Source of the DNA: Silanimonas sp. | Lineage (GTDB): Bacteria; Pseudomonadota; Gammaproteobacteria; Xanthomonadales; Xanthomonadaceae | Assembly: GCA_018334015.1 (NCBI GenBank) | Contig: JAGXTI010000033.1 | Coordinates: 1 to 54,031, forward strand | Length of the DNA stretch: 54,031 nucleotides | Direction of reading: 5' to 3' | Shown here: in pieces, positions 1 through 9,149 of the stretch | Position numbering within the stretch: the stretch's first letter is position 1 | Layout of the letters: every line of letters starts with the position of its first letter | The notes under the pieces: generated by a model | The model's database searches: none | What the model was told of the DNA's origin: nothing | Seen by the model: only the letters and a program-made list of their open reading frames with translations | Position numbers and translations under genes: made by a program

Positions 1-422
1 AGCGCCGCGCCAGCGCGGCCTCGCGGACAGCGAAGCGAGCCATGGAGGGCGAGCGTCGGCGAATGCGCAGCGGGACGCGGAGCCTGAGCCGTCGCGTCCG
101 CAGGTCGCGCGTCGGCAGGCGCGAGGGTGCTGGGTCGTTGCGATCCGGCAGTCTGGGGCGTGCCCGGAGCTGCACCCACACCGCAGCAGGCTGTGAGCCT
201 GAAGCAGCACCCCCGCTGCGACAGGCCGGGAGCCTGCGGCGGACTCGGGCCGGTAGCTGTGCGGCAAGAATCCCGACGGGCCGACCGAAGGGCGCATCCT
301 TGGCGCCCTCGGTCGGTGCGCCCGTCCGGGGCGCACCCTGCGGGCCTGGCGTCTGATCATTGGGCTGGCCCTCGAAATCCGCCGCCGGCCCCCAACCTGC
401 CTTGCGGGGTGCTTTCTGACGG
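1..422. other. Non-coding stretch, no gene recognised
   Basis: Open frames here are arginine-rich GC artefacts with no recognisable protein. Two adjacent hairpins (281-316 and 316-336) are listed separately. I see no tRNA, rRNA or recognised small RNA. Confidence 0.5.
281..336. other. Two tandem strong hairpins
   Basis: The left arm CCGACCGAAGGGCGC (281-295) pairs with 303-316 with one bulged A. Immediately after, GTGCGCCC (316-323) pairs with GGGCGCAC (329-336) around a short loop. No U-tract follows on either strand, so a standard intrinsic terminator is unlikely. The pair may end an upstream transcript outside the window or belong to an unrecognised structured RNA. Confidence 0.4.
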
Positions 423-554
423 TCATTGCGAAGCCGACATCCCTGATTGTGGAAGCGTTTCACGCAGACGTTCCACGTCTTCCGCATTCAAAAGTCCGAG
501 CACATTCAAGGACTTGTCGCCAACCGTGTTCAGCCCGGGTTGCGCTGGCGGTGG
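423..554 (-). pseudogene. C-terminal coding-like fragment, gene unknown
   Basis: On the minus strand the frame between TAG (555-557) and TGA (423-425) reads like real protein, including GDKSLNVLGLLNAEDVERLR followed by ETLPQSGMSASQ. It has no start codon and is much less GC-rich than the flanks. It may be the tail of a degraded gene. I cannot name the family. Confidence 0.3.
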
Positions 555-717
555 CTAGGGTTCGCCCAGTTCGCCGGACGGCCCCTCGGCCCGATGGCGA
601 TTTCGCGACCCCGTGGCTCATGGCGCCCCGGGGGAATCCCCATGACGCCAAGTCGCCGGATTCCGTTCTGCCCGCAAGGGCGGCCGGACCCCGGGACGCA
701 ACGGAGCAAGGAAGGCC

Positions 718-1206
718 ATGACACTGTCTTTTCTGATGTGGCTCGCGGCCCTGCTGCCGCCGGCCCAAGCCGAACCGCTCTGCCTGGCGGCTACGGTCTA
801 TCTGGAATCACGCGACCAGTCCGAACTGGGCCAGCGCGCCGTCGCCGAGGTGGCGCTGCGCCGCCGGGATTCCGGCTTCTGGGGCGATGACGTCTGCGCG
901 GTGGTGACCGCACCCAAGCAGTTCGCGCCCACCCTGGTCCCACCCTCCACCCGCATCGGCAGCGCCGAGGCCTGGGAGCGTGCGGTCGAAGTGGCCTTCG
1001 CCACCCAGAAGGAATGGGCGCGCCCTGCCGCCGAACGCCGCGAGGTCGTGCCCGGTGCCAGCCACTTCGCGGCCCTGGCCCTGGCCAACCCCAACTGGGC
1101 GAGCTACCCGCGGGTCGCGGTCATCGACGACCACACCTTCTTCCGGGTCAAGCGGCTGCGTCCGCGCACCGAGATTGCCGACGGCCGAGGCGGCGAGCGG
1201 CACTGA
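718..1206 (+). CDS. Cell wall hydrolase, SleB-type, exported
   Basis: Encodes 162 residues. A short signal peptide (about residues 1-19, ending AQA before EPLC) suggests export. The rest matches the SleB/Hydrolase_2 pattern: LCLAATVYLESRDQSELGQRA near the start (the YxEaR...G..AVA core with the probable catalytic Glu) and a later AVVTAPKQFAP segment. The family cleaves peptidoglycan, as in the spore-cortex lytic enzyme SleB, but Gram-negative homologues probably act in envelope remodelling. The start follows a purine-rich AAGGAAGG. It stands alone, convergent with prpC 25 bases downstream. Confidence 0.8.
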   Translation: MTLSFLMWLAALLPPAQAEPLCLAATVYLESRDQSELGQRAVAEVALRRRDSGFWGDDVCAVVTAPKQFAPTLVPPSTRIGSAEAWERAVEVAFATQKEWARPAAERREVVPGASHFAALALANPNWASYPRVAVIDDHTFFRVKRLRPRTEIADGRGGERH

Positions 1207-1231
1207 AGCCCGCCGGCGGTGTGGGCGGCGC

Positions 1232-2377
1232 TCAGCGCCGCTCGATCGGGACGAAGGCGCGGTCTTCCGGCCCCACGTAATGGGCGCTCGGGCGGATGAT
1301 CTTGCCGTCCTCGCGCTGCTCGATGACGTGCGCACTCCAGCCGGTGGTGCGGGCGATGACGAACAGCGGCGTGAACATCGGCGTCGGAATCCCCAGCATG
1401 TGGTACGCCGAAGCGCTGTACCAGTCGAGGTTCGGGAACATCTTCTTCAGGTCCATCATCAGCGTCTCGATGCGCTCGCTGACCTCGAACAGCACTTCGT
1501 TGCCGCCGTCCTTGCAGAGTTCGCGCGAGATGCCCTTGATGATCGGGTTGCGCGGGTCGCCGATGGTGTAGACCGGGTGGCCGAAACCGATCACGATCTC
1601 CTTGCGCTCGACGCGGGCGCGGATGTCGGCTTCCGCCGCGTCGGCACTGGCGTAGCGGGCGATGATGTCCATCGCCACCTCGTTGGCGCCGCCGTGTTTC
1701 GGCCCACGCAGGGCGCCAATGGCACCGGTGATGCAGGAATACAGATCGGAGCCGGTGCCGGCGATCACGCGCGCGGTGAAGGTGCTGGCGTTGAACTCGT
1801 GCTCGGCGTACAGCACCAGCGAGCGGTCGAGTGCGCGGGCATGCAGCGCGCTCGGCGGCTGGCCGTGCAGCAGGTGCAGAAAATGCGCGGCCACCGAATC
1901 GTCGTCGGTCTGCGTGTCGATGCGGTCGCCGTTGCGGGTGAAGTGCCACCAGTACAGCAGCATCGAGCCGAAGCTGGCGATCAGGCGGTCGGCGATGTCA
2001 CGCGCCTCCGCGGCCGGGTGGCCCTCGCGCTCCGGCAGCACCGTGCCCAGCACCGAGCAGCCGGTGCGCAGCACGTCCATCGGATGCGCCGCGGCCGGCA
2101 CCAGTTCGAGCGCATCGGTGACGATCGCCGGCAGGCCGCGCAAGCGCTTGAGCTTGGCTTTGTAGGCTTTGAGCTGGGCAATAGTTGGCAGCACGCCATG
2201 CACCAGCAGATGGGCCACTTCCTCGAAGCTGGCGTGGTCGGCAAGATCCTTGATGTCGTAGCCGCGGTAATGCAGGTCGTTGCCGCTGCGACCAACGGTG
2301 CACAGCGCGGTGTTGCCGGCGACGGTGCCCGAGAGGGCGACCGACTTCTTGGCCTTGGGGAGCGTCTGCTCGGACAT
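1232..2377 (-). CDS. prpC: 2-methylcitrate synthase
   Basis: Encodes 381 residues, the usual length for PrpC. It condenses propionyl-CoA with oxaloacetate to 2-methylcitrate, the first step of the methylcitrate cycle. Citrate-synthase-fold motifs include the [16 protein letters not shown] loop with the catalytic His, and [14 protein letters not shown] carrying the second His. The short N-terminus without the extra domain of hexameric citrate synthases favours PrpC over GltA. A GGAGG Shine-Dalgarno precedes the ATG and a TATAAT box lies at 2401-2406. prpB lies on the same strand, separated by an ion-channel gene; no prpD, acnD or prpF is in view. Confidence 0.88.
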   Translation of the reverse strand: MSEQTLPKAKKSVALSGTVAGNTALCTVGRSGNDLHYRGYDIKDLADHASFEEVAHLLVHGVLPTIAQLKAYKAKLKRLRGLPAIVTDALELVPAAAHPMDVLRTGCSVLGTVLPEREGHPAAEARDIADRLIASFGSMLLYWWHFTRNGDRIDTQTDDDSVAAHFLHLLHGQPPSALHARALDRSLVLYAEHEFNASTFTARVIAGTGSDLYSCITGAIGALRGPKHGGANEVAMDIIARYASADAAEADIRARVERKEIVIGFGHPVYTIGDPRNPIIKGISRELCKDGGNEVLFEVSERIETLMMDLKKMFPNLDWYSASAYHMLGIPTPMFTPLFVIARTTGWSAHVIEQREDGKIIRPSAHYVGPEDRAFVPIERR

Positions 2378-2400
2378 GGGAGCCTCCGGGGGAAAAGGTG

Positions 2401-2406
2401 ATTATA
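2401..2406 (-). promoter_or_regulatory. Putative -10 box of prpC
   Basis: A perfect TATAAT on the minus strand lies about 24 bases before the prpC ATG, giving a very short leader. No good -35 hexamer is visible at 17 +/- 1 bases, so an activator-dependent promoter is possible. Confidence 0.4.
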
Positions 2407-2464
2407 GAAGCTGCGGGGACACTAGAATCCCGCCGCCCCTCTTGCCCTTCCGATACGGCCTCCG

Positions 2465-3259
2465 ATGACCGCCCTGCTTGCCCGCCTGCTGGCCCATCGC
2501 CTCACCGAGCGATTCATCCTCGCACTGATTCTGATCAATGCCGTGGTCCTCGGCCTCGATACCGATGCCGGCATCGTCGCCCGCTGGGGCGGCGTGCTGG
2601 ATGCCATCGATATTTTCGCCCTCAGTGTCTTCGTCGTCGAACTGACAGCCAAAATAATCGTGCAACGCACAAACTTTGTGCGCGATCCTTGGAACCTGTT
2701 CGATTTCACCGTGGTGGCGATCGCCCTGCTGCCCGCCAGCGGCCCGATGGAGGTGCTGCGTGCCCTGCGTGTGCTGCGCGTCCTGCGCTTGGTGACCGTC
2801 GTGCCCTCGCTGCGCCGCGTGGTCGGTGCTCTGCTGGGTGCCCTGCCAGGCATGGGCTCGATCGTGATGCTGCTGGGCCTGATCTTCTACGTCGGCGCGG
2901 TGATGTCCACCAAGCTCTACGGCGCGGACTTCCCGGAATGGTTCGGCTCGGTGCCGGCCTCGCTCTACACCCTGTTCCAAGTGATGACGCTCGAATCCTG
3001 GTCGATGGGTATCGTGCGCCCGGTGATGGAAGAGCACCCGAGCGCGTGGCTGTTCTTCGTGCCCTTCATCCTCGTCACCACCTTCACCGCCCTGAATCTC
3101 TTCATTGGCGTGATCGTCTCGGCCATGCAGTCCGAGGTGGATGCCGAACGGAAGCAGTCCGTGGAGGAGGCGGTGAGCCATGCGGAGGAGCCGCTGGTGG
3201 CCGAGGTGCGTGCGCTGCGCGAGCAGGTGGCCCTGCTCGCCGCGCGGCTGGAGCGCTGA
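2465..3259 (+). CDS. Bacterial voltage-gated sodium channel (NaChBac/BacNav type)
   Basis: Encodes 264 residues of one six-helix voltage-gated channel subunit, expected to assemble as a tetramer in the inner membrane. Segment S4 is clear: ALRVLRVLRLV has arginine at every third position. The selectivity filter TLESW (residues 175-179) within TLFQVMTLESWSMG is the bacterial Nav signature. The C-terminal 45 residues are charged with heptad-like Leu/Val, as expected for the tetramerising coiled coil. It is divergent from prpC (87-base gap) and convergent with prpB, so it is its own unit. In bacteria such channels link to motility and pH homeostasis; the role here is not shown. Confidence 0.9.
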   Translation: MTALLARLLAHRLTERFILALILINAVVLGLDTDAGIVARWGGVLDAIDIFALSVFVVELTAKIIVQRTNFVRDPWNLFDFTVVAIALLPASGPMEVLRALRVLRVLRLVTVVPSLRRVVGALLGALPGMGSIVMLLGLIFYVGAVMSTKLYGADFPEWFGSVPASLYTLFQVMTLESWSMGIVRPVMEEHPSAWLFFVPFILVTTFTALNLFIGVIVSAMQSEVDAERKQSVEEAVSHAEEPLVAEVRALREQVALLAARLER

Positions 3260-3268
3260 GTCTGCGAA

Positions 3269-4156
3269 TCAGCCGCCCTTCTTCGCGAACAGAGCGTCGA
3301 GCTGCTGCTCGAACGCGTGGTAGTGGATACGCTCGTAGAGCTCCTCGCGGGTCTGCATGGCGTCGAGCACGGCCTTCTGGTGGCCGTCGCGGCGGATCGC
3401 GGTGTACACGGCCTCGGCGGCCTTGTTCATGGCCCGGAACGCCGACAACGGATACAGCTGGATCGCCACACCCACCGCGGCCAGTTCCTCGCGGCTGAAC
3501 AGCGGCGTCTTGCCGAACTCGGTGATGTTGGCGAGCACCGGCACCTTCACCGCCTCGACGAAGCGCTTGTACGTCTCGAGGTCGTAGGAGGCCTCGGCGA
3601 AGATGCCGTCGGCGCCGGCCTCGACGCAGGCGACGGCGCGTTCGATCGCGGCATCGACCCCGTGCACCTGGATGGCGTCGGTGCGGGCGATCAGGAAGAA
3701 GTCCGCGTCGGTCTTGGCATCGGCAGCGGCCTTGACGCGATCGACCATCTCCTCGGTCGCGACCACCTCCTTGCCTGGGCGATGCCCGCAGCGCTTGGCT
3801 CCGACCTGGTCCTCGATGTGGCAGGCCGCCGCGCCGGCCTTGATCAGCGATTTCACCGTGCGGGCGATGTTGAAAGCACTCGGGCCGAAGCCGGTGTCGA
3901 TGTCGACCAGCAGCGGCAGGTCGCAGACGTCGGTGATGCGGCGGGTGTCGATCAGCACATCCTCGAGACCGCTGATGCCGAGGTCCGGCAGGCCGAGCGA
4001 GCCGGCGGCCACACCGCCGCCACTCAAATAGATCGCCCGGTAGCCGGCGCGCTTCGCGAGCAGGGCGTGGTTGGCGTTGATCGCACCGATCACCTGCAGC
4101 GGCGATTCAGCGGCGAGGGCGGCGCGGAAACGCGCGCCGGGGGAGTTCGTGCTCAT
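3269..4156 (-). CDS. prpB: 2-methylisocitrate lyase
   Basis: Encodes 295 residues, close to E. coli PrpB (296). It cleaves 2-methylisocitrate to pyruvate and succinate, the last methylcitrate-cycle step. The [12 protein letters not shown] loop is the methylisocitrate-lyase version of the isocitrate lyase/PEP mutase active-site loop, and DIDTGFG and IARTDA fit the Mg2+/substrate site. I chose the internal ATG ([10 protein letters not shown]) because an upstream in-frame ATG would overlap the end of mdh. mdh ends 16 bases upstream, so the two are probably co-transcribed. Confidence 0.9.
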   Translation of the reverse strand: MSTNSPGARFRAALAAESPLQVIGAINANHALLAKRAGYRAIYLSGGGVAAGSLGLPDLGISGLEDVLIDTRRITDVCDLPLLVDIDTGFGPSAFNIARTVKSLIKAGAAACHIEDQVGAKRCGHRPGKEVVATEEMVDRVKAAADAKTDADFFLIARTDAIQVHGVDAAIERAVACVEAGADGIFAEASYDLETYKRFVEAVKVPVLANITEFGKTPLFSREELAAVGVAIQLYPLSAFRAMNKAAEAVYTAIRRDGHQKAVLDAMQTREELYERIHYHAFEQQLDALFAKKGG

Positions 4157-4172
4157 GGCGGGTCCGTGGGCG

Positions 4173-5156
4173 TCAGAGCAGATGCGCCACGCCGGCACGC
4201 TCCTCTTCCAGCTCGGCCAGGGTCTTGTCCATCATCTCGCGCGAGTAGCTGTCGATGGCCAGACCATCGACGAGGCTGTATTCGCCGTCTTTGCAGACCA
4301 CCGGGAAACCGTACATCACGTCCTTCGGGATGCCGTAGCTGCCGTCCGACGGAATGCCCATCGTGACCCACCGGCCCTTGCTGCCGAGCAGCCAGTCGCG
4401 GATGTGGTCGATCGCTGCATTCGCCGCCGACGCCGCCGATGACAGGCCGCGGGCCTCGATGATCGCCGCGCCGCGCTTGCCGACCTTCGGGATGAATTCG
4501 GCACGGTTCCAGGCCTCATCAGCGATCTTGTCTTTCAGCGAGACGCCAGCGGCGGTGGCGAAGCGGTAGTCCGGGTACATGGTCGGGCTGTGGTTGCCCC
4601 AGACGATCAGCTTCTGGATGTCGCCGACCGCCACGCCGGCCTTGGCAGCCAGTTGCGAGAGTGCGCGGTTGTGGTCGAGGCGCAGCATGGCCGTGAAGTT
4701 CTTCGCCGGCAGCGAGGGGGCCGACTTCATGGCGATGTAGGCATTGGTGTTGGCCGGGTTGCCGACCACCAGCACCTTGACCTCGCGCGAAGCCACGGCA
4801 TCGAGCGCCCTGCCCTGCACGGTGAAGATCTCGGCGTTCTTGAGCAGCAGATCCTTGCGCTCCATGCCCGGTCCACGCGGCATGGCGCCGACCAGCAGGG
4901 CGACGTCGGCATCCTTGAAAGCGACCATCGGATCGGCCGTACCGATCATTCCGGCGAGCAGCGGGAACGCGCAGTCCTCGAGTTCCATCATCACGCCCTT
5001 GAGCGCGGCCTGGGCCTTGTCCAGCGGCAGTTCGAGCAGCTGCAGGATGACCGGCTGGTCGCGGCCCAGCATCTCGCCCGAGGCGATGCGGAACAGCAGC
5101 GAGTAACCGATCTGGCCGGCGGCTCCGGTGACGGCGACACGGACGGGCTTCTTCAT
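4173..5156 (-). CDS. mdh: Malate dehydrogenase
   Basis: Encodes 327 residues of the long-type bacterial NAD-malate dehydrogenase, which interconverts malate and oxaloacetate in the TCA cycle. Visible motifs are [16 protein letters not shown] (Rossmann loop), NPANTNA, the catalytic Asp segment [13 protein letters not shown] and the catalytic His in [11 protein letters not shown]. The start at MKKPVRVAV is chosen because a GGAG Shine-Dalgarno sits just upstream; an upstream ATG adds 17 non-conserved residues. It lies between the aminotransferase and prpB on the same strand. The oxaloacetate it makes is the substrate of prpC. Confidence 0.95.
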   Translation of the reverse strand: MKKPVRVAVTGAAGQIGYSLLFRIASGEMLGRDQPVILQLLELPLDKAQAALKGVMMELEDCAFPLLAGMIGTADPMVAFKDADVALLVGAMPRGPGMERKDLLLKNAEIFTVQGRALDAVASREVKVLVVGNPANTNAYIAMKSAPSLPAKNFTAMLRLDHNRALSQLAAKAGVAVGDIQKLIVWGNHSPTMYPDYRFATAAGVSLKDKIADEAWNRAEFIPKVGKRGAAIIEARGLSSAASAANAAIDHIRDWLLGSKGRWVTMGIPSDGSYGIPKDVMYGFPVVCKDGEYSLVDGLAIDSYSREMMDKTLAELEEERAGVAHLL

Positions 5157-5229
5157 GGTGCGAACTCCGGGTGGACGGTGAATCGAAAGCAGGAAAAGTC
5201 CGACCAAGCGGGGCCGGACGGGTTGGGGT

Positions 5230-6429
5230 TTATTGCAAGGCGGCGAAGAAGGCCTGGATGCGGCGCAGGCCTTCTTTCAACTGCGCGTCGGCGCAGGTGT
5301 AGCTGATGCGCAGGGCACGCGGTTCACCGAAAGCCGAGCCGGGCACGCAAGCCACACCTTCGGTTTCGAGCAGCAGATTGCAGAAATCGACATCGTTGGC
5401 GATGCGCTTGCCGCCGTGCGACTTGCCGAAGGCGCAGCTGATGTCGGGGAACACGTAGAAGGCGCCCTGCGGACGCGGGCAGCGCAGACCGGGGATGGCG
5501 GCGAGTGCGGCCAGCACGATGTCGCGCTTGGCCTCGAACTCCCGGCACTTCTGCTGCGGCAGGTCCTGCGGGCCGGACAGCGCGGCCACGGCGGCGGCGG
5601 TGGTCACTTCCGGCAGGTTGGTGATGTGGTTGGAGTTGAGCGTGGTGATGGCCTGCGCGATGGCCTCCGGCCCCGCCATCAGGCCGACCCGCCAACCCGG
5701 CATGCCGTAGGTCTTGGAGAGCGAATCGATGAAGACCAGACGCTCGCGCAGGGCGGGCTCGGCGTTGACGAGGTTGTGGTAGCCGAGGCCGTCGAACACC
5801 AGGGTGTTGTAGATGTCGTCGCTGAGGATCCAGGTGTCCGGGTGCTTGGCGAACACGGCGGCCAGCGCAGCGATCTCGTCCTTGCCGTAGACCATGCCGG
5901 TCGGGTTGGACGGGTTGTTGAACAGGTAGACCTTCGGCTTCTGCGCGAGTGCGGCGTCAAGCTGGGCCGGCGTGATCTTGTAATCCTGCGCGGCCGGGGC
6001 CGGGAGCAGCAGCGTCTTCGCGCCGACGATGTCGGCGATGTCGAGGTAGGTGGTCCAGTAGGGCGTGGCGAAGGCGATGGTGTCGCCCGGGTCGAGCAAC
6101 GCTTCGGCCAGGTTGTACAACAGGTGTTTGGCACCGACGCCGGTGGCGCAGTGCTTGCGCGTGTAGCCACTGAGGCCGAGCCGTTCCAGATGACCGAGAA
6201 AGGCATCGAGCAGGGCATCGGCGCCGCGGTTGCTGCCGTACTGGCCGCTGTCTTTGGCCAGCGCCTCGCGGGCCGCGGCGTAGACATGCTCGCCGGGCAG
6301 GAAGTTGGGCACGCCGATCGAAAAGCTGATGATGTCGCGGCCCTGGGCCTTGAGGGCTTTCGCCTTTTCCGCCACCGCCATGATGGCACTCGGCTTGGCG
6401 TGACCCATTCGGCGGCTCAACTGCGGCAT
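5230..6429 (-). CDS. Class I pyridoxal-phosphate aminotransferase (aspartate-type)
   Basis: Encodes 399 residues. PLP fold-type I motifs are [11 protein letters not shown], the Schiff-base lysine in [25 protein letters not shown] near the N-terminus, and a C-terminal RISYTCAD with the carboxylate-binding Arg. This resembles subfamily I-gamma aspartate aminotransferases, which exchange amino groups between aspartate and 2-oxoglutarate; exact substrate is inferred. The frame stays open upstream into antisense of the cyclophilin, but the conserved N-terminus begins at [14 protein letters not shown]. Confidence 0.85.
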   Translation of the reverse strand: MPQLSRRMGHAKPSAIMAVAEKAKALKAQGRDIISFSIGVPNFLPGEHVYAAAREALAKDSGQYGSNRGADALLDAFLGHLERLGLSGYTRKHCATGVGAKHLLYNLAEALLDPGDTIAFATPYWTTYLDIADIVGAKTLLLPAPAAQDYKITPAQLDAALAQKPKVYLFNNPSNPTGMVYGKDEIAALAAVFAKHPDTWILSDDIYNTLVFDGLGYHNLVNAEPALRERLVFIDSLSKTYGMPGWRVGLMAGPEAIAQAITTLNSNHITNLPEVTTAAAVAALSGPQDLPQQKCREFEAKRDIVLAALAAIPGLRCPRPQGAFYVFPDISCAFGKSHGGKRIANDVDFCNLLLETEGVACVPGSAFGEPRALRISYTCADAQLKEGLRRIQAFFAALQ

Positions 6430-6512
6430 CGGGCTTCCCTCGGCGGTGTTTTTCGTGGCGCGAAAGTGTAGCACCGCCCCCCGGCCCTGCCGGAGAGCGG
6501 CGGGGTGGCGGA

Positions 6513-7019
6513 TCAGCGCTGGGCTTCGTCCAGCACCTTGTTCCATTCGGCCACGCGCTCGGCCTTGGCGGCCAGCACGGCCTCGACATCGCCCTCCAGG
6601 GTGATCTTCTCGATGCCGTCGCCGGTGCGGATGCGATCGACCACGTCCTGGCCCGAGAGCACGGTGCCGAACACCGTGTGCTTGCCGTCCAGCCACGGGC
6701 AGGCGACGTGGGTGATGAAGAACTGGCTGCCGTTGGTGCGCGGGCCGGCATTGGCCATCGACAGCACGCCACGCCCGTGCGAGAGGCCGGTGTCGACCTC
6801 GTCCTCGAAACGGTAACCGGGACCACCGGTGCCGCGCCCCTGCGGGCAGCCGCCCTGGACCATGAAATCGGCGATGACACGATGGAAGTTGAGGCCGTCG
6901 TAATACTTGCGGCGGACCAGATTGACGAAATTGGCCACCGTCAGCGGGGCCTTGTCGGCGTGCAAGGCCACCTGGATGGTGCCGCTGGCGGTGTGGAAGG
7001 TGGCGGTGAGGCTGCTCAT
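6513..7019 (-). CDS. Cyclophilin-type peptidyl-prolyl cis-trans isomerase
   Basis: Encodes 168 residues covering one cyclophilin domain. Landmarks are NFHRVIADFMVQGGCPQGRG with the catalytic Arg, and MANAGPRTNGSQFFIT. There is no signal peptide, so this is the cytoplasmic PpiB-like form that speeds X-Pro isomerisation during folding. The C-terminal 25 residues are a charged extension beyond the minimal fold. It is divergent from typA. Confidence 0.9.
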   Translation of the reverse strand: MSSLTATFHTASGTIQVALHADKAPLTVANFVNLVRRKYYDGLNFHRVIADFMVQGGCPQGRGTGGPGYRFEDEVDTGLSHGRGVLSMANAGPRTNGSQFFITHVACPWLDGKHTVFGTVLSGQDVVDRIRTGDGIEKITLEGDVEAVLAAKAERVAEWNKVLDEAQR

Positions 7020-7106
7020 CGGGACGCTCCGGGCGTGCGGGAAAGGCCGCGCAGTGTACCCGGGCGGCCAAGCCCCGACCCGGCCGGCTGCCGGGTCAGG
7101 CTGCCG

Positions 7107-7137
7107 TTAACGTCCTGTCAACCCGGCCCGGTATACT
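7107..7137 (+). promoter_or_regulatory. Weak candidate typA promoter
   Basis: TTAACG (7107-7112) and TATACT (7132-7137) resemble -35 and -10 boxes 53 bases before the typA ATG, but the 19-base spacer is longer than ideal. Confidence 0.3.
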
Positions 7138-7189
7138 CGCCGGCTTCCTTGCCGATCGAGCCTTCCGCGCCCCAAGGCGCCGCGTCCCC

Positions 7190-9016
7190 ATGTCCATCCA
7201 GAACCTGCGCAACATCGCCATCGTCGCCCACGTCGACCACGGCAAGACCACCCTCGTCGACTGCCTGCTCAAGCAATCGGGCACGCTCAGCGAGCGCACC
7301 GTGCTGGCCGAGCGGGTGATGGACAGCAACGACCAGGAGAAGGAGCGCGGCATCACCATCCTGGCCAAGAACACCGCCATCACCTGGCGCGGCAACCGCA
7401 TCAATATCGTCGATACCCCGGGCCACGCCGACTTCGGTGGCGAGGTCGAGCGCGTGCTGTCGATGGTCGACTCGGTGCTGATTCTGGTCGATGCGATGGA
7501 TGGCCCGATGCCGCAGACCCGCTTCGTGACGCAGAAGGCCTTCGCGATGGGCTTCCGCCCGATCGTGGTGGTCAACAAGATCGACCGCCCCGGTGCCCGT
7601 CCCGACTGGGTGATCGACCAGGTGTTCGATCTGTTCGACAAGCTGGGTGCCACCAACGAGCAGCTGGATTTCCCGATCGTCTACGCCTCGGCCCTGCACG
7701 GCTACGCCAGCCTCGACGATGCTGCCCGCGAAGGCGACATGACCCCGCTCTACGAAGCGATCATGCAGCACGTTCCGGCACCGCCAGTGGCCACCGACGG
7801 CCCGTTCCAGATGCGCATCAGCCAGCTCGACTACAACAACTTTGTCGGTGTGATCGGCATCGGCCGCATCCAGCGCGGCACGCTGAAGAAGAACATGCCG
7901 GTCACGGTGATCGGTCGCGATGGCAAGAAGCGCAACGGCAAAGTGATGCAGGTGCTCGGCTTCATGGGCCTCGAGCGCATCGAGCAGGAATCGGCGGACG
8001 CCGGCGACATCGTCGCCATCTCGGGCATCCAGGACCTCACGATTTCCGACACCGTCTGCGCCGTCGATATGCCGGAAGCGCTGCCGGCGCTCACCGTCGA
8101 CGAGCCCACCATCTCGATGACCTTCCAGGTCAACAACTCGCCCTTCGCCGGCAACAAGGAACTTTCCGGCGGCAAGTTCCTGACCAGCCGCCAGATCAAA
8201 GATCGCCTGGAACGCGAGGCCGTGCACAACGTCGCGCTCAAGGTGGAGCAGCTCGAGGACGCCGACAAGTTCCTGGTCTCGGGTCGCGGCGAGCTGCACC
8301 TCTCGGTGCTGATCGAGAACATGCGCCGCGAGGGCTTCGAGCTTGCCGTGTCGCGGCCCGAGGTCATCATCAAGGAGATCGACGGCCAGCTGATGGAGCC
8401 GATCGAGCAGCTGGTGGTCGACGTCGAAGAGCAGCACCAGGGCGGCGTGATGGAGAAGCTCGGCACCCGCAAGGCCCAGCTCACCAACATGGAGCCCGAC
8501 GGCAAGGGCCGTGTGCGCCTCGACTACATGATTCCGGCGCGCGGCCTGATCGGCTTCCAGAACGAGTTCCGTACCCTCACCCAGGGCTCGGGCCTGCTGT
8601 TCCACGTGTTCGACCATTACGGCCCGAAGGAAGCCGGCCAGATCGCCAAGCGCCTCAACGGCGTGATGATCGCCAACGCGCCGGGCCCGACCCCGGCCTA
8701 CGCGCTGGGGCCGCTGCAGGAGCGCGGCAAGCTGTTCGCCGCCGAGGGCGACCAGGTCTACGAAGGCCAGTTGATCGGCATCCACTCGAAGGACAACGAC
8801 CTGACGGTGAACGCCATCCGCACCAAGCCGCTCACCAACATGCGCGCCTCGGGCAAGGACGACGCCATCCAGCTCTCGCCGCCGATCAAGTTCACCCTCG
8901 AGCAGGCGCTCGACTTCATCGATGACGACGAGCTCGTCGAGATCACGCCGAAGGAAATCCGCCTGCGCAAGAAGCTGCTGACCGAGAGCGACCGCAAGCG
9001 CGCCTCGCGCAGCTGA
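7190..9016 (+). CDS. typA: Ribosome-associated translational GTPase TypA/BipA
   Basis: Encodes 608 residues, full length for the family. The GTPase signature is intact: [12 protein letters not shown] (P-loop), ERGITI (switch I), [16 protein letters not shown] (switch II) and [11 protein letters not shown] (NKID). EF-G-like domains and the TypA-specific C-terminal domain follow, including [16 protein letters not shown]. It binds ribosomes and helps 50S assembly and growth under cold or other stress. The gene is monocistronic; a GC hairpin without a U-tract follows the stop at 9034-9060. Confidence 0.96.
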   Translation: MSIQNLRNIAIVAHVDHGKTTLVDCLLKQSGTLSERTVLAERVMDSNDQEKERGITILAKNTAITWRGNRINIVDTPGHADFGGEVERVLSMVDSVLILVDAMDGPMPQTRFVTQKAFAMGFRPIVVVNKIDRPGARPDWVIDQVFDLFDKLGATNEQLDFPIVYASALHGYASLDDAAREGDMTPLYEAIMQHVPAPPVATDGPFQMRISQLDYNNFVGVIGIGRIQRGTLKKNMPVTVIGRDGKKRNGKVMQVLGFMGLERIEQESADAGDIVAISGIQDLTISDTVCAVDMPEALPALTVDEPTISMTFQVNNSPFAGNKELSGGKFLTSRQIKDRLEREAVHNVALKVEQLEDADKFLVSGRGELHLSVLIENMRREGFELAVSRPEVIIKEIDGQLMEPIEQLVVDVEEQHQGGVMEKLGTRKAQLTNMEPDGKGRVRLDYMIPARGLIGFQNEFRTLTQGSGLLFHVFDHYGPKEAGQIAKRLNGVMIANAPGPTPAYALGPLQERGKLFAAEGDQVYEGQLIGIHSKDNDLTVNAIRTKPLTNMRASGKDDAIQLSPPIKFTLEQALDFIDDDELVEITPKEIRLRKKLLTESDRKRASRS

Positions 9017-9149
9017 GGATCGCGCTCTGTTTCAGCGGCGCGGGCACTGACCGTGCCGCTGCTCCTCGGCACCCTGCGAGGCTGAGCGCTTCACCCACCT
9101 GCACCCTCGGATGGGCTTAGGATCGGGCGTCCATGCACCGGAGCCCGCC

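Noticed and set aside
6430-7071. The aminotransferase frame stays open upstream through the cyclophilin gene, suggesting a fusion.
   Set aside because: The upstream part is the cyclophilin in the wrong frame. The conserved aminotransferase start is at 6429, and the cyclophilin is complete in its own frame.
7116-7121. Perfect TTGACA on the minus strand upstream of the cyclophilin gene.
   Set aside because: No acceptable -10 hexamer at 16-18 bases, so not called as a promoter.
7118-8785. A 555-codon open frame antisense to typA.
   Set aside because: It mirrors the typA codon pattern, is rich in His/Asp/Val/Arg and has no recognisable motif. A GC-rich shadow.
9034-9060. GC hairpin after typA as a terminator.
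   Set aside because: The stem is reasonable but there is no U-tract, so I did not call it.
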